Origin: Marisa cornuarietis
Taxonomy: Eukaryota; Mollusca; Gastropoda; Architaenioglossa; Ampullariidae
Length of the DNA: 64,000 nucleotides
Direction: 5' to 3'
Assembly (NCBI GenBank): GCA_004794655.1
Contig: SMMW01000024.1
Coordinates: forward strand, 2,247,501 to 2,311,500
Position numbers and translations under genes: made by a program. Position 1 is the stretch's first letter; each line of letters starts with the position of its first letter. Positions 11,555 to 24,200 of this stretch are shown here, piece after piece. A model generated the notes under the pieces. The model ran no database searches. It was not told the DNA's origin and was given only the letters and a program-made list of their open reading frames with translations.

Positions 11555-13030
11555 CCTGGTCACATGGCCTAACAAGACCAACATCCACTGTTTTACTTTT
11601 GTGAAAAAAGTGACTCGGTGCCCACCAGAGCGCGACCAAATGTTCAAGTGCATTAGGGTTTCGTGTCATGCTGGACATTGTGAGAAACCTCATGAGGCTG
11701 ACTCTCTTTTAATTGACCGAATAACTCCTCCACTTTATTGAAAGTGTGGCATTGTGAAGCATGGCATGGCTGCGACGAGATCGTTGATGACTTCGACGAC
11801 TTACCGTTGTTCTGTACCCCGTTGCCTGCTTTCCTGACCTTTGCCAGTACCATAAGGCCCTACCGGTTTCTTAACCTTGCTGCGTATGCGTTAAACATCC
11901 CAAGCAGCCCTCAAGTGTCGAAGGGAGCAATAAAATGCACGAATTAAGTGGATACCCAGCAAACACACTAAGACTGTCCCAAGATTAGCGTTGACTCGAG
12001 CGCTTCGTTGGCTCCAATATTGGTATTTCCTTGTTTGTAATACTGGAACAAGTTTGGGAGTGAAAATTGGCCCAGCACTGGCCCAAGATTATTGGATTCT
12101 TGGCAAAATTGTGGCGTTCTATTAGCGTCAATGCATATGCTTTTTTATATGGCAAAAATAGGAACGTGTAAGTGTTTCTCGAGTGAGCATTCTTTAGAAT
12201 ATATATTTATATAGATATATTAATTTTTGACAGGCTGTGACTCTCAAAGAAAACAAATCAAATTAAATAGCTGAACGTTTTAAAACTATTTATATTTATA
12301 AATATAGTGAAAAAAGAGAATAACCTTTGCTAACGATTTAAATTCTGTTTTAATTTATATTACGGTATATAATCCTGACAATGTCACGCGATTTTGTATT
12401 AAAGAGACGCCAAATACAATCAAAAATCAGATAAATTAGCTATATCTGTTCAACAAGCTCATCCAAGTGTTCCATATCTTTCTGTGTTTATTTGCAGAGC
12501 TGCAGAGCAGACATAAAAATAAATATTAAAATGATTTTTCATCAGCCGCGAGTTTTAGTAGCAAAAAAGCAAAGGGGAAGGAATGATTTAAAGGCAAACA
12601 AAATAAAAATACACGACATGAAGTATACAAGCTGCCTATAATAGATTCTCGAGAGACAGAAATATGATAAAGAGACAGTGACTGACGAAGGCTACAAACT
12701 TTGGTAAGGTTTAAAATAAACTAAACACGAAAAATGGAGAGGAACCTAAAACCGTAAAGAAACGGTCGGACCAGTCATCAGTTTGTTCCTCATCAACGGA
12801 AGGTTGATCTCCCTTCCTAATCACGGCAAAAGCCGACAATATTACAACCCTGGGAGTGGTGTCCATATGTCTTATAGGCTTGAGGGAGGCAGTTCTCCGC
12901 ATTTTATGTATTTTTTCTTGTGCTGAGACTACCTTTAACTGCATTGAGAGAGCCACAGGATTTTATTTTTGTATTTTTGATTAGTAAGAACAGTGAGTCA
13001 GGCTACGGCCAGTGAGCTGCATTATACAAA
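11555..13030. other. Intergenic DNA, no gene recognised
   Basis: Short open frames on both strands at 11470-11950 overlap each other and lack recognisable motifs. At about 11960-12125 there are repeated GGCCCA-like and CCAATATTGG-like words. An 81-codon minus frame at 12711-12956 is not recognised. Confidence 0.4.
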
Positions 13031-13037
13031 CTCACTA

Positions 13038-13114
<77 letters not shown>
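13038..13114. repeat. (ATG)n trinucleotide microsatellite
   Basis: About 26 uninterrupted ATG units. Confidence 0.98.
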
Positions 13115-13115
<1 letters not shown>

Positions 13116-15920
13116 AGTATCTAGGTGAAAACTTTCAATCTCTACGCATAACTATAACGAAGTAGATTAGTTCAATTAACACCTATAATGAGTTTAAAGG
13201 TAGGGTGTTCATAAAAACTGAACACCCTCGCCATGATCGAGTACTGGAATTCAAAAGTTGGTCCATATGTCGCCAGTTTCGGTCTTGAGGCTGCTTGAAG
13301 CCGCTGAAAGCTACAGGCTAGCCCTCGTCAATACCCTGCACCTTCACAAAGCGTTCTCCAACTGGTTTTATATATAACAAGATGAATATATCTTTTTGCC
13401 GAGACGCTTTAAGTCGTGCATCAAAAAGGCATATCCATGGTGCGAATATAATTATGGACAACAAACTGAAGCTGAAGGTGATGTGCCACACGTCACACCT
13501 TCGAATTGGCTTTGACCTGAACATACTCCGATAACCGGCTATCGTTGAGTATACTTCATATCTAAATTATAGGCCAACTCGCTTACACTGGCGGTTGTCA
13601 ATGATCATTGGTATCTGGCTATATGGTTTAATTACACCAACTTTTGAGTCTTTGGAAGGGTACATGGGAAATGCAACACCCTCATGTGTTTTCAAATAGT
13701 TTTATTACTAATATACCCTAAAATTACATCTACAACCCCGTCGCACAATATAATAAATGATATAATATATAAGTAAATAGAAATTTAACGCCAGCCTTCA
13801 TATGAATATTTATGGCGTATCTCTTCGTATAACGTCCACAAAATGTGTGCCTTATAGTTTTTAAAGTGTTATTCGCTATTTGATCGGCTTTTGTATGCGT
13901 ACGAGAAAAGGAATCTATATATATATATATATTTTTTTTTTTATAGATATAGACAAAAGCTCATGCAGGCTTCATATTGCTTGATTTTGTTGGCAAATAA
14001 AGTGCCTTTGCCTGAGGAGGACTGCTCTTTTTTTCTTTCGCTTTTGTCTCTTTTGTGGATTTGTGTAAACATTTACCACTCAAATGGATTGTTAGCCCCT
14101 GACCGTTTGTATCCACACAGTACCTCACAGCGAGTTCCCTCCATCGACTGCCTGCCTCTTTTATCTCATCATAACGGTTCTTCGTGTAGTTCGCCGTTGA
14201 GAATGTCACATAGTCGATGCAGTGGGCTTTCTCCTCTATGCTTCGTGAGCATGTGGGTCCTAGCTTATTGACGAGACAATAACTATTTCCAGTTACCCTT
14301 GACCCAATTACATCACAAATTGACAATGACTTTGTAAATCTTAACTACGAGCTTTATATTTGTAGCTCTTGCACATTTTAATCTGTTAAAAGGTGTTTCA
14401 CTTTTATACTATTATTCAGTTGATTTGGTGTCCTTGCATACGTGTAGTAGACCTCTACCTTCCGTTATAAAATTTTCTGTTGAACGTCTTGAAACTATTA
14501 TATCGGTCAGACATCTGTGTCGGTGGGTTGGCACTGCTTCTCTTCCCACGGCTTGTGAACTCATTTTGGCTTTTCAAATAAGCGTTATGCAGGCAACCCA
14601 ATGAGCAATCAAAAAGGCTTCTTCAGATTAGATCAATTATATGACTGGACTGGTGGTGTGGAAAGTAGCATGTGCAGCCTGGATTACAGTTTTTCGAATA
14701 AATTGTACCCACTTGTATTAGCTTCTGGCTCCATATCTTTCATTTCATGTGATATTTTGCGTGCGTCTGTGTATGTCTGTGTCTGTGACGTTTTTCTTTA
14801 AAGGTCAACCCGATTGCTGAGCAAAAATTATTGGAAAAAGAGCACAAAGCATCACCAAAACAGATTTTTATTAATATTTTTCTCATAAGCACACTTGGAT
14901 TTGTCGAGAAAACAGGAAGGGACGAAATCGAAGTATTTCTAAAAATAGCGTCGTCTGCACGAGCTGAAGTCGAATAGAAAAGATGCAATCTTCGGTAAAA
15001 GAAAACTGACCAGGACACATTGTGCTGTTGCTGAATGTTCTCTTCGACACTCAGATGGAGCTAGTTTGTACTCATTAAGGAAATCCTAAAGATAATGGCA
15101 GCAAACGCCAGTGGATTAACTTTGTTCAGAAATGTGTATATACAGGTCTCTACTTTGTTCTAACATGCTGTGCGAACTTCATCCCCACACTTTGACCTAA
15201 AGAATTTGCTCAAAACAGTTCTATATCCAGCATAATGCTAGAAACAACTGACAGTGTGACCATTGATGCGCTCAAAACAGCTACAAAAAGAAAAAAAGAT
15301 TGAGCGGGATTAACGTATTATAAGGAGCTTAAACAGAAACACGTGCGAGTATCAGTAAGTAAACAGAGAATTTTGCATGCAGCTAAGTGAGGAAGAAATA
15401 AGTTTTTACATAGAAAAACATCTTTCAAACTATCATTATATTTTTAATTGTGAAAAAATTCTTCTTCCAGTCAGTTGTACTATAAAATAAAAATGCAATG
15501 CTTGAAACTATCTAATAAAAAATTAAAGGAGTTTCTCTCAGAAAAACACTTTTGAAACGTGTTTACATTTTATTAGCAATAATACACATAAGAAAAGTAA
15601 CTCAAATGCGCCCATTTAGTAACAGGCAATCAGTAATAATACAAGACTGCAATGTCTGTGATTGTTGCCCATTAAATTTTGATCTGATTGACTTACCAGT
15701 CTGTTGAATGAATTCAGTTTGGACTATTTAATTATTTTTTTAACTTCATTAGAAGCTTATAAATAAAGTTCCAATCTGTAGGACTGTATTCCAAAATCAG
15801 ACGTTTCATTTACTGGAAAAATAGCTTTTTGAACACGACAACCTGAGCGATGTTTCTACATTGGACTTGCACACTCGCTGTTACAAATACTCAGGGCGCA
15901 TAAGAGAACCTTTATAAGTC
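13115..15920. other. Intergenic DNA, no gene recognised
   Basis: There is a short perfect hairpin at 13202-13228 (10-bp arms agggtgttca and tgaacaccct, 7-nt loop). Two overlapping frames at 13891-14271 (+) and 13961-14326 (-) are open for more than 120 codons but show no recognisable motif. Nothing else could be identified. Confidence 0.45.
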
Positions 15921-15921
15921 T

Positions 15922-16036
15922 TCTTTTTGTCATCGTTTAGTTTAAGCTTATTTTATACCATCCAGCCCTTGATGTCACTAATATAAGGTTCTAGAGTGCT
16001 AATAGCAGAGTGAGACAACATTGGAGTGATACTGTA
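15922..16036 (-). mobile_element. Antisense fragment of the same LINE family
   Basis: The reverse complement aligns with about 4045-4165 of the LINE at 3374-5160, the region just after the YADD box. Matches include ttagtttaagctt, accatccagcccttga and gctaatagcagagtgaga. It is a short decayed fragment with no open frame. Confidence 0.8.
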
Positions 16037-16260
16037 AATGTTGGACTATGATGCGACTTTCTTCTGCACCTTTAAACCGGATTTATTCATTAGATCTAAC
16101 AGTAAATTATGTATCAGGTCAACGATGATGCGTTCATGTTGTTTATATTTGCGGCTTATAAGCCAGTGCGGGCTTTCTGTGAAAAAAATTAAGATGTTTT
16201 GGTGGTTGGGGCTTATAATCAGGTGGGCTCCGAAGACCAAAATTTAATGTATAAGTCGTG
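16033..16260 (+). mobile_element. MITE-like element with TAAGCC motifs, copy 1
   Basis: About 225 bp align with the reverse complement of 45212-45468. Shared blocks include taaaccggatttatt/taaaccagaattatc, gcttataagccagtgc and gctccgaagacca. In the second copy the ends read as inverted CGTAAATT-type termini. A fragment of the same element lies at 59985-60050. The superfamily was not determined. Confidence 0.65.
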
Positions 16261-17760
16261 AAAGCTACATCGTAGGCATTTCGTCTCGTTTTCAGCATGA
16301 TGAGGGTGTGTGCTTCAGAAACTGATCTGAATGCTTCAGGTGTATGTGGCGTTGATTTGAAAATGTGAACAGTTAACACTGTAACAACGTTACATTTAAC
16401 AGAAAAATCTTTTCGTTGATCTTAGCACTAGAATAGCAAATCAGAATGATGCCGTCAAGCATGTTGTCGTTGACAGTAGCGAAGAGGATTTGTCAAATGA
16501 GCTTAGTCATGCGTCCTATGAATGTACAGTAAATGCCATTTGATTTTTGATTCTGTATTATGATTGGTTTATCTAATGTTATATGTTCAGGGAAATACAC
16601 ATACATAACCACAGTAGGTTGTAGCTACTTTCCAAACCACTCCTAAGCAAAAGCAGACACTTGCAGGTCAGTACCATAATTGTCACATGCCGATCGAGTT
16701 GCTCTCTGAACAAGCATTTGTAATTCACATATAAATCTAAAAGGGCTATCTTTGCCAAATGTAGTTGGAATTCTGATAAGCTATGTGCTTTAAACTGTAA
16801 AAACTGCATATATTGATTTTGACACTAATGTATACCTATAACAATATAGTCATATTAAAAATAGCAGGTGCATGCATGAAAAAACATTGCACGCTGGTAT
16901 GACAAAGGGAAGGAACTGGTTTGAGTGATAATGACAGCAGAATAAAAATCTGGTTAAAACATTTCTTTAAAAATTAGTGCAGCTGGTATGGAAACATATA
17001 GGAAATTTAATCTAGAAAAAAGGTTGAACCCCAAGAGCATTCTTAATCATATAAAACGTGAATACAAAAGAATTACCATAATAACCATAAAGGAAAGTAT
17101 AATGAACCCATTTTCTTGAATAAAATTATGGGTATTCATTGAAACAATTTCTTTATAAAGATTTCTAAAGGTGCATGGGAGACCCTCTTGTCAGATGTAT
17201 TTAACTTGCCTTTTCATTGTCAAAGACAATTCTTTAACCGTTACTCAAAAATGAAGGTAAAAGTATCCCTGATAAGTATAACGAGGTTTCAAACAGCTGT
17301 AGTAAGATCTATAACACTGTTCAGAAAAGAGTTACTATTTGAGTTGAGCAAAATGGTTTTCTGGGAAAGAACAGCCTGGTTTAAGAAAGTACAGCGAACC
17401 ACATAATTACAGAAATCACTTTTTGTACAGAAATCACTTACATCACAAAAATCTTATGCAGCGCAAGAGAATGAAATTCATACCAAGCTGCTCACAACAA
17501 TCAAAAACAGGTAAACTGTGATCACGAAAAAGTTTGTGAAGCTGTAGACCTGTCTGCTTGCTTCAAATTCTCCATGATTAAAAAAACTAGTAGAATGTGT
17601 AGTCCATTGTAGTCCAGTACCACATATTATTTTTATTAATGAGTTAATCCAAGAAATAAGTTGTTTCCATTGCATTCAGCTCAGTCGAGAAATTTTTATT
17701 CTCCTTCTTGCATATCGTGTTCATTTATTCTCTGATACAGTTGCTGGCATATAGAATCAA
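16261..17760 (+). repeat. Unclassified interspersed repeat X with decayed coding sequence (plus orientation)
   Basis: This stretch is the inverted relative of 43340-44740. Both copies can be read as protein fragments, for example one with VVDSSEEDLSN near 16465-16505 and one with QRQFFNRYSKM near 17222-17255. Frameshifts and stops scatter through both. The shared coding-like reading suggests a transposon protein, but I do not recognise the family. It could be a DNA transposon or an ancient retrocopy. Confidence 0.6.
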
Positions 17761-18580
17761 TACAATACATTACCACTTTATTTATTCCCAAGGCCAATTT
17801 CAAATAATGCTCGTACTAGAATTGAAGTATTTCAAAAGTATACACTAATCACTCTTACACAAAATCCATCAAATGGCCAAAACCTGCATGAAATACAAAG
17901 TTTGTGCAAAAACAAAGAACAGATATCTATGAAGGAAAAATACAACCGCGCAGAAAAAGAGAAGGATGAAAAGAGCGGGGAAGAAAGAAAAAAGGCACAG
18001 GCAGACAAAGAGACTATTTCCGTACTGCAGCGGACGAAACACTGAACACCCCTACAGACCCGTAGAGCTGGAGACGGGGAAAAAACAATTAAGTAAACAA
18101 AGCCTATTCTTTCCTCGGCTCGAGGAAAACCAAAGCAATTACAATCTCTCACCGCACAGGCAATGCAGAGCTCGTCTCCGATCACAGCGGTGGTGACGTC
18201 ACAGTGGCACAGATCGCCGTGGGATCACTTCGGGGTCACCAAATATGTCACAGCCTCTGCGTTCACTCAACTTCTGGACATTTGCGCGGTTTTTTTTATA
18301 GACAAAACAACTCTGCCTTCTTTTTAAACCTGTAAACATTCAATTCAATCATCAAAACATGGCAAAATACTTACAAGAAATGCTAAGGTATAAAATGATC
18401 TAAATATCAAATAGTCTATAATCAGGCACAAAGTCACTTTTCGATGATCTCTCTGAGAAATGTTCTCAAATTTTCAGTTACTGGAAAAACTGACGCTTCG
18501 ATAAGTGCGTATATAAATATATAAACTACATAAATGCTCCTCTAACAAATATCCCAAACCACAAACGTTTCTCTTAATAT
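17761..18580. other. Intergenic DNA, no gene recognised
   Basis: A minus-strand frame at 17832-18185 (117 codons) is open but rich in Ser, Phe and Cys and matches no family I know. The patch at 18030-18250 is more GC-rich and contains a TGACGTCA octamer at 18194-18201, which may be chance. Confidence 0.4.
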
Positions 18581-18800
18581 GGTGCTGTCGCTCGGGACCA
18601 GCTACCCAACCTCACAACACAAACGCTGCGTCTCGGGGCCAGACGTTGAACAAGAAATGCCGAGCGACAACAATACAGTTAATTCCAGATAACTGCGCCT
18701 TTCTAGGTAGACGCAGCCTTCACTCCCCCACACGCAGTGTCTCGGCACTTGTCTCTCTGAGAAGTGAAGCGCTGGCCAACAACAGTTAACTAAATACTCT
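18581..18800 (-). repeat. Dispersed repeat shared with the 52.2-52.7 kb insertion
   Basis: The reverse complement aligns with parts of 52240-52700, for example the block around ggccagcgcttcacttc and gagtgaaggctgcgtct. The 52-kb copy sits inside a segment absent from its paralogue, which makes this a mobile repeat family. Confidence 0.65.
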
Positions 18801-18921
18801 TCCCCATTTCGTTTCTCACTGTCTATAAAAAAAATACCCCATGACTCATACGCCAGGTGCGATTTGGGCATCATCGCTGTACCGGCTATAAGCCTCCTGT
18901 TACATGTAGATAGCTGCATGC

Positions 18922-19219
18922 ATAACACAGTCCACACAATGCTAGTCCTTTTTTACTCTCCCTTTCCCGCTCTTGCTACTTGTCTACCCATCTTTCTCTG
19001 CAGAATCACTATACTTATTCTCTGTTCCTGTTACTTGGTACCTTTTTGTTTTCCATCTTTGTTTTCTGTTTGTCCTCAGTAATGTCGTTTATTCTTCCGT
19101 CCCTTGTGTTCTATCCATCTAGTCCATGTCTCTTCCCCGTTTTAAGCGCTAAGAGCATGCTCTCTATGAGTGTGAATATGCGCTATAAAAAAAATCTTCA
19201 TTTATTATTATTTATTAAT
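18922..19219 (+). mobile_element. 3'-UTR copy of the LINE family
   Basis: Aligns with 4884-5160 of the LINE, from taacacagtccacac to the shared block gagtgtgaatatgcgct, and ends in a TTATTATTA tail. It is strongly 5'-truncated and lacks coding sequence. The short open frames across it are not genes. Confidence 0.88.
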
Positions 19220-19389
19220 CGTTTTCTAAATGTGTGTGCATATTAAAGTCCATAAAGTAAAACAATTATAGATGTGCTAAAGCTGTTTAGAATAAAACTT
19301 TTTTTCTGGATACACGCGTGCATCAAAATGAAAAGGATGTTAAAATAAAGTAATATTAAAAGTATCTAACAGGAAACATTTTTAAAAAT

Positions 19390-20090
19390 TCTTGTGTATG
19401 TGCGTGTTCATGCGAGAAAGAGTTACAAAAGAAAAATACAGCGTGCGTCCGTATGTGTGTGTGTGTGTGGTTGGATAAATGTAGAGAGTGCACACACGAA
19501 TAACTGTGTGTGATGTTTTACTGCTTGATGCGTGTGCCTTCTCAAGAGGCCGTGTGAGTCAAAACTAAGTCTTTTAGGCAGATTTTTTCAAATTGTTTAG
19601 TCGCTGCACCACTCCTTTTCCAGCCGGTCCGCCCTTTAGGAAGCTGGCTACAATTATCTTAAATCTTTTACGCAGTTCTAATCAATAATGTCAACTTTAT
19701 TTATAAAACTTTCTGCAGTATATTAAACCCTCGATCTCTAGTCCTGGCTTCCATAGAATGAGTTCTTTTCCAGAGCAATGGTAACGAAAGAAACAGGATC
19801 GGCTTTTAATGGTTAAAGCTTTTGTGTAGTCTTTCTCATTAAGTGATCTGACACTCGATGGCACTTTTAATTACATTATTTGGACAAAATATCTAAAAAT
19901 TCAAATTCTCTTCTAGGAAAAATATCAACTTATATATATATATATATAATTGAGATAAAAGACGTATTCTGCCGCTCGGAAAAAGTTAGTAGACGATGCA
20001 GATGATTAACAGCCAATACCTATGACATTGTAACAGCAAGTAAAGACGCTTGCTTAGTAAATTTTGGACAAAGTGTAAATGATTGTCACG
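19390..20090 (+). promoter_or_regulatory. Conserved 5' flank of the intact subfamily A receptor
   Basis: Homologous to 6640-7340. A TA tract at about 19931-19949 is followed by a conserved GAGATAAAA block about 130 bp before the ATG. The promoter role is inferred only from conservation and position. Confidence 0.5.
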
Positions 20091-21221
20091 ATGAGCTATA
20101 ACAATACAACATTGTCTGTACCAGTCACCGCTTCAGTAAACAACTTTACAACCAACTCTTCTGTTCTTCGTGACATCTGCATTGTGACATCATCGTCTTA
20201 TGGAGCCGAAGACCTGATCAGTCCACAAACGGAACTTCTCATCTCAAAGTTAAAATCAGCTGTGATCATACCACTATTGTACCTCTTTGGCGGTCCAACG
20301 AATATTTTAAACATGATAGTCTTCTTCAAACAGGGATTGGTAGACCGAGTCAACCTCTGTCTCTTCAGCCTCGCTTTTGTCGATTTGACTAGCGTAACTT
20401 TCTATTTCCTCATATTCGTTGAACACATCTTTATGTTTAATGGTCCGGAGGTGTATGGCGATGTGTTTGCTTTCTTGATGAACAACAAAATTCTGCTTTT
20501 CTACAACACGGGATACGGTTCGATGCTTTTGTCAGTTATAATTGCCCTCGAGCGCTGTGCTTGTGTGCTCCTTCCGCTGCGAGCAAAGGTTTTGCTGAGG
20601 ACGAAAACTATGGCAGCCATCATCCTCACAACTGTTCCGACTGTTAGTTTGTTTAGGCTTGCGGTGATGGCAAAATATGTAACCCTTTGCACGTTTGACA
20701 AGAGGAGACAATTGACTATAAGAAGCCTGTATATAAACGAGTATGGCGCTAGCAACAAGGAGTTCCTGGACGGGCTTGACGGAATATTTTACGGATTTAT
20801 CATGGGCCTTGGCTGTCCTATCATCGTTCTGATCGCCACTCTCATTACTATCGGTAAACTCTGGCACACAGCTGCCTGGCGAAAGCAGACATCGTCTGCT
20901 AATAGTAGGAAGGAAATGGCCGTGACTAAGATGCTCGTTCTCTTGTCCCTCATGTTCCTGACGTTTGATTTGCCGAGGATCTGGGTGAGGACCTACCCCT
21001 TGTTTAACCCTGAATTCAGCACTAAGGGCAAGTATCGATACTTTTTCCTTGCCTCTGCCAGCTTCGGGGAAATAGGTCTCTACATGGGGTCATGCTTCAG
21101 CTTCATTATCTACTATTTTGCATCTACCAGATACAGAGAATGCTGCAGCCATCTGTTTGTAAGTTGCTGTTTAAAAGATCGTAGTGATAAGACTAACACG
21201 ACAAAGAAAAAACACAAATAA
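20091..21221 (+). CDS. Rhodopsin-like (class A) GPCR, subfamily A; candidate chemosensory receptor
   Basis: An intact single-exon receptor of 376 aa, expected in the plasma membrane and coupled to G proteins; the ligand is unknown. The start is the ATG conserved with the 7341 copy and has A at -3. An in-frame ATG at 20079 has a weaker context and is not conserved. The N-terminus has several N-glycosylation sequons (NNT, NFT, NSS). Helices lie at roughly 52-78, 87-114, 130-156, 173-198, 229-255, 278-302 and 316-343. TM1 has GGPTN, TM2 has SLAxxD (D98), TM3 ends in ERC (154-156) in place of DRY, and TM7 has SFIIYY where NPxxY is usual. Cys30 and Cys200 are conserved across the family, whereas the usual TM3 cysteine is missing. 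The basic, Cys-rich tail could be palmitoylated. GPCR identity is strong; the chemosensory role is inferred from clustering and family style. Confidence 0.95.
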   Translation: MSYNNTTLSVPVTASVNNFTTNSSVLRDICIVTSSSYGAEDLISPQTELLISKLKSAVIIPLLYLFGGPTNILNMIVFFKQGLVDRVNLCLFSLAFVDLTSVTFYFLIFVEHIFMFNGPEVYGDVFAFLMNNKILLFYNTGYGSMLLSVIIALERCACVLLPLRAKVLLRTKTMAAIILTTVPTVSLFRLAVMAKYVTLCTFDKRRQLTIRSLYINEYGASNKEFLDGLDGIFYGFIMGLGCPIIVLIATLITIGKLWHTAAWRKQTSSANSRKEMAVTKMLVLLSLMFLTFDLPRIWVRTYPLFNPEFSTKGKYRYFFLASASFGEIGLYMGSCFSFIIYYFASTRYRECCSHLFVSCCLKDRSDKTNTTKKKHK

Positions 21222-24200
21222 TGTTAGTGTGAAGAAGTTTTAAGTAATTTTGTGTCACTAGCTTGGTACTGTAAATAATGTAATATGTGATTTATGTCTT
21301 TCCCAAATCACTCAGTGGTTGTCAGCACGACTCTGTGGCTGATCAAGTAACAGGGGGATCGTGGAAAAACCCTCCTCTTGGGTGCTGTTCTCATCTCTTT
21401 TTTTTTCATGTGATTTTATCCGTTTAAAAATATGAACTTTTTAGCAGTTTTATTTAACATGCGGATCAATACTATATTTACACCACGATGTGTTGAATCT
21501 ATCCCAGTTGGATGATTATAATGAGTGCATTACTAGGTTTTTGTAATGAGCGCGTTCAAGCGTGTAACTGTAGAGAATGGTTGTAAACAACAAGCAGAAG
21601 ACCCGTGCTTGGTGTGTACTTTGCAGACAAGAAGGGAAGTAGTAATTATGGCGGGTCGGCAGACAGTGTTCGGTGGAGGTTATCTGCGGCTTCAGGTACA
21701 GATATATTTGTAATCAGTCAGGGAGAAGGATTAACTACAAGAAAGAACAAATGACAGAAAACAAGACACAAAAATAATGTTACTCAAGATAAAACTGAAC
21801 AGTACTTACTGCTAATACAAACACATAATGATGATCAAAATAACGTAAACAACGACTAAGAATAATGATATCTTTACTGCTGCTAGTGATAACTAGTAAC
21901 AATGCAATACTGAAAAAGGCAATTTGAAGCTGCGGCGCCAAGATTTGAGGCAATAAGAGTATTACCTAATGCGACGATGGCGAACCAGACGGTAAAATGT
22001 GTTGGCTCAAGCAGATGGTAGATGTAGTTTACCTCATACCGCCGCGGTAGGATAACAACTAAGTGGAAATACCCGACACTTGAAGGTCGGGACAGGTTAG
22101 GTGTGGGCGAACCGTTAGCATAAGACAAAAAAAAAAGAATTTAGGAAGTATGGAGGACCTACCACATCTAGAGATCGGTGCTACAGTCTGGTTTGTATTT
22201 ATTGGTAAAGTGTCTATAATAAGTTTCAAAAATAATGTACAAACATACATTAAATCAATTATGCACAGGAAAAAACGAGGACTTACTTACATGTACATAT
22301 CAAATTAAAAGAGTTAAAAAGTATTGCGTATTTGTATGAGGCTAAAGCACTCGCGCACGAGACAGAGATAGGAAAGACAAGTGCGATAGAAGAAAAGAAA
22401 AGGGATGATAGATGATCGGGGAGATAAGTTAATATAATTTCCTTAGGACTATCTTTGATCTGTCTTTCACTAAACATACTCTAGGATCCCCGAGAAACAT
22501 TGGACTTTATTACAACAACAACATCTTTCATCTCCCGTTGCGCTGAAAACTTTCTATAAACTATAATTTGCTGTTTTGATAATATGGGCAAAAGACAAGC
22601 TACTTTCGCCGAAGTTCAAACTGTTTTTTTCTAACAGACAGACTGGTTGACGACATATCTTGGTGATACTAGCTTTGAAACACACAAAATATGTAATGAG
22701 CACTATATTCTCATACATAAATATAAAATAATAAATCCTTATATCACGTAAAGTTTTTACGGTTAACAACGATGACTTTTTGTCAGTATATATCAAATGA
22801 GATATTTTTAAATTGTAAAAAAAAGATCCTACATGAAAGAAATTCAATATGATTTTTTAAATCTAAGCTCGTTACAAATAAGCCAAATGCTTATAACGTA
22901 TTTTGCTCAGTGACTGATCAAGAAACTCTGAACAGTAGAAAACTAAAACTCGACGGCCAAGTAACCATGAAATAGTCATTTTTAATTGCCGCTCCTTGTT
23001 CTTAAGTTCATGCGCACAATATTCGGGAAGGTTACGGAATGTTTTGGGGACATGTTTGATGGTATTTGGGCAGGTTGATGTGTTTGCAATGAATACATTG
23101 TGAAAAAACGAAAGTGATGTAATATTATGAAAGAGTATAAGTATTCTAAATGTCAAAGTGCTGAAGCGAATAATCTAAACTTAATTGACATTGTGAGTAG
23201 CAGCATGCCCACATCAGTTAGTCGCCCTACTTACTAAATTTATGTGTTTCAATAGTCATACTGTCGCTTTATTTTATATTTCCAATGGAAACGAAAAAGG
23301 CATTGGATAGGTCTACCTTAGAACCGTTTAATGTAGAATTGTTAGTTATTGAAGTGAAAAGCTAGATGTAAAGGGTCCAATAGCACAGTTGTACAGGGTT
23401 AGGGACATTCGTTCTCACTATAAATATGCCCAGCCTATTTTAAGCCCTAAAGATTTTGAACTCAAGCGTCTACGTCTAAGCCCGTTTCCATTAGCCGGTT
23501 TGATACCCCCGTATGGCTGATCAAGTTGTGGAACGGGTACCTGTCCATGCAAGGTTGGAAAAGGTAAGGTAGCAAGAAAAAGAAGATAGGCGCCGCCTTC
23601 ACGACAAACTTTCTTCCGAAATAAGTGGAGAATCTTACACTTTACTCTTCGCCAACCGTAGAGTCACGTGACTACCTTTACTTCACCAACAGTTGATATG
23701 TTCCAGACTGCTTTTTTTCTAAACTTTGTGCAACATTTAAAGAAAACGTTTTCCTTTAATACCTAAAATAGAGTTGGCAGTTTTATTATATCTGCTGTTA
23801 GTCTTATGACAATGATTTCGTCGTGTGTTCCAGGTCCATCTGATATTTTCATACCTTACCTCTTAAGATTTTTAATTTCACGAGTGTAATAAGTTGTGGT
23901 AGGTCTCGTATTGCTTCATGCATGCTTAGTGGCCTGTGTCTGACTTCTTGTGAGCATCATTTGGAACAGAAATAGACATCATAAGAAAGGTTTGTTTATG
24001 GCTGAGTGAGCTGCGGAAAAAAATCGGCTTCAATCTTTAAAGAACCGAAGAATAACGTTCTGTTCTGCCGTCCGGTGGAGGAGTTGTTTTGTCGTCGTCG
24101 TCTTCCTCGTTCATCTAAAAGTGAACTTTTTCCGAATTTTTGTTGTTGTTTTTTTACTTTTCTGGCATCGACTGCCTTTATCTCAGTGACTTCAGCTAAA

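Noticed and set aside
13891..14326. Overlapping 126- and 121-codon frames on opposite strands
   Set aside because: Both are open by chance length, neither shows a known motif, and no homologous copy is present in the window.
17832..18185. 117-codon minus frame
   Set aside because: Low-complexity Ser/Phe/Cys composition and no recognisable domain or conserved context.
18194..18201. TGACGTCA (CRE-like) octamer
   Set aside because: A single octamer without an associated gene; may be chance.
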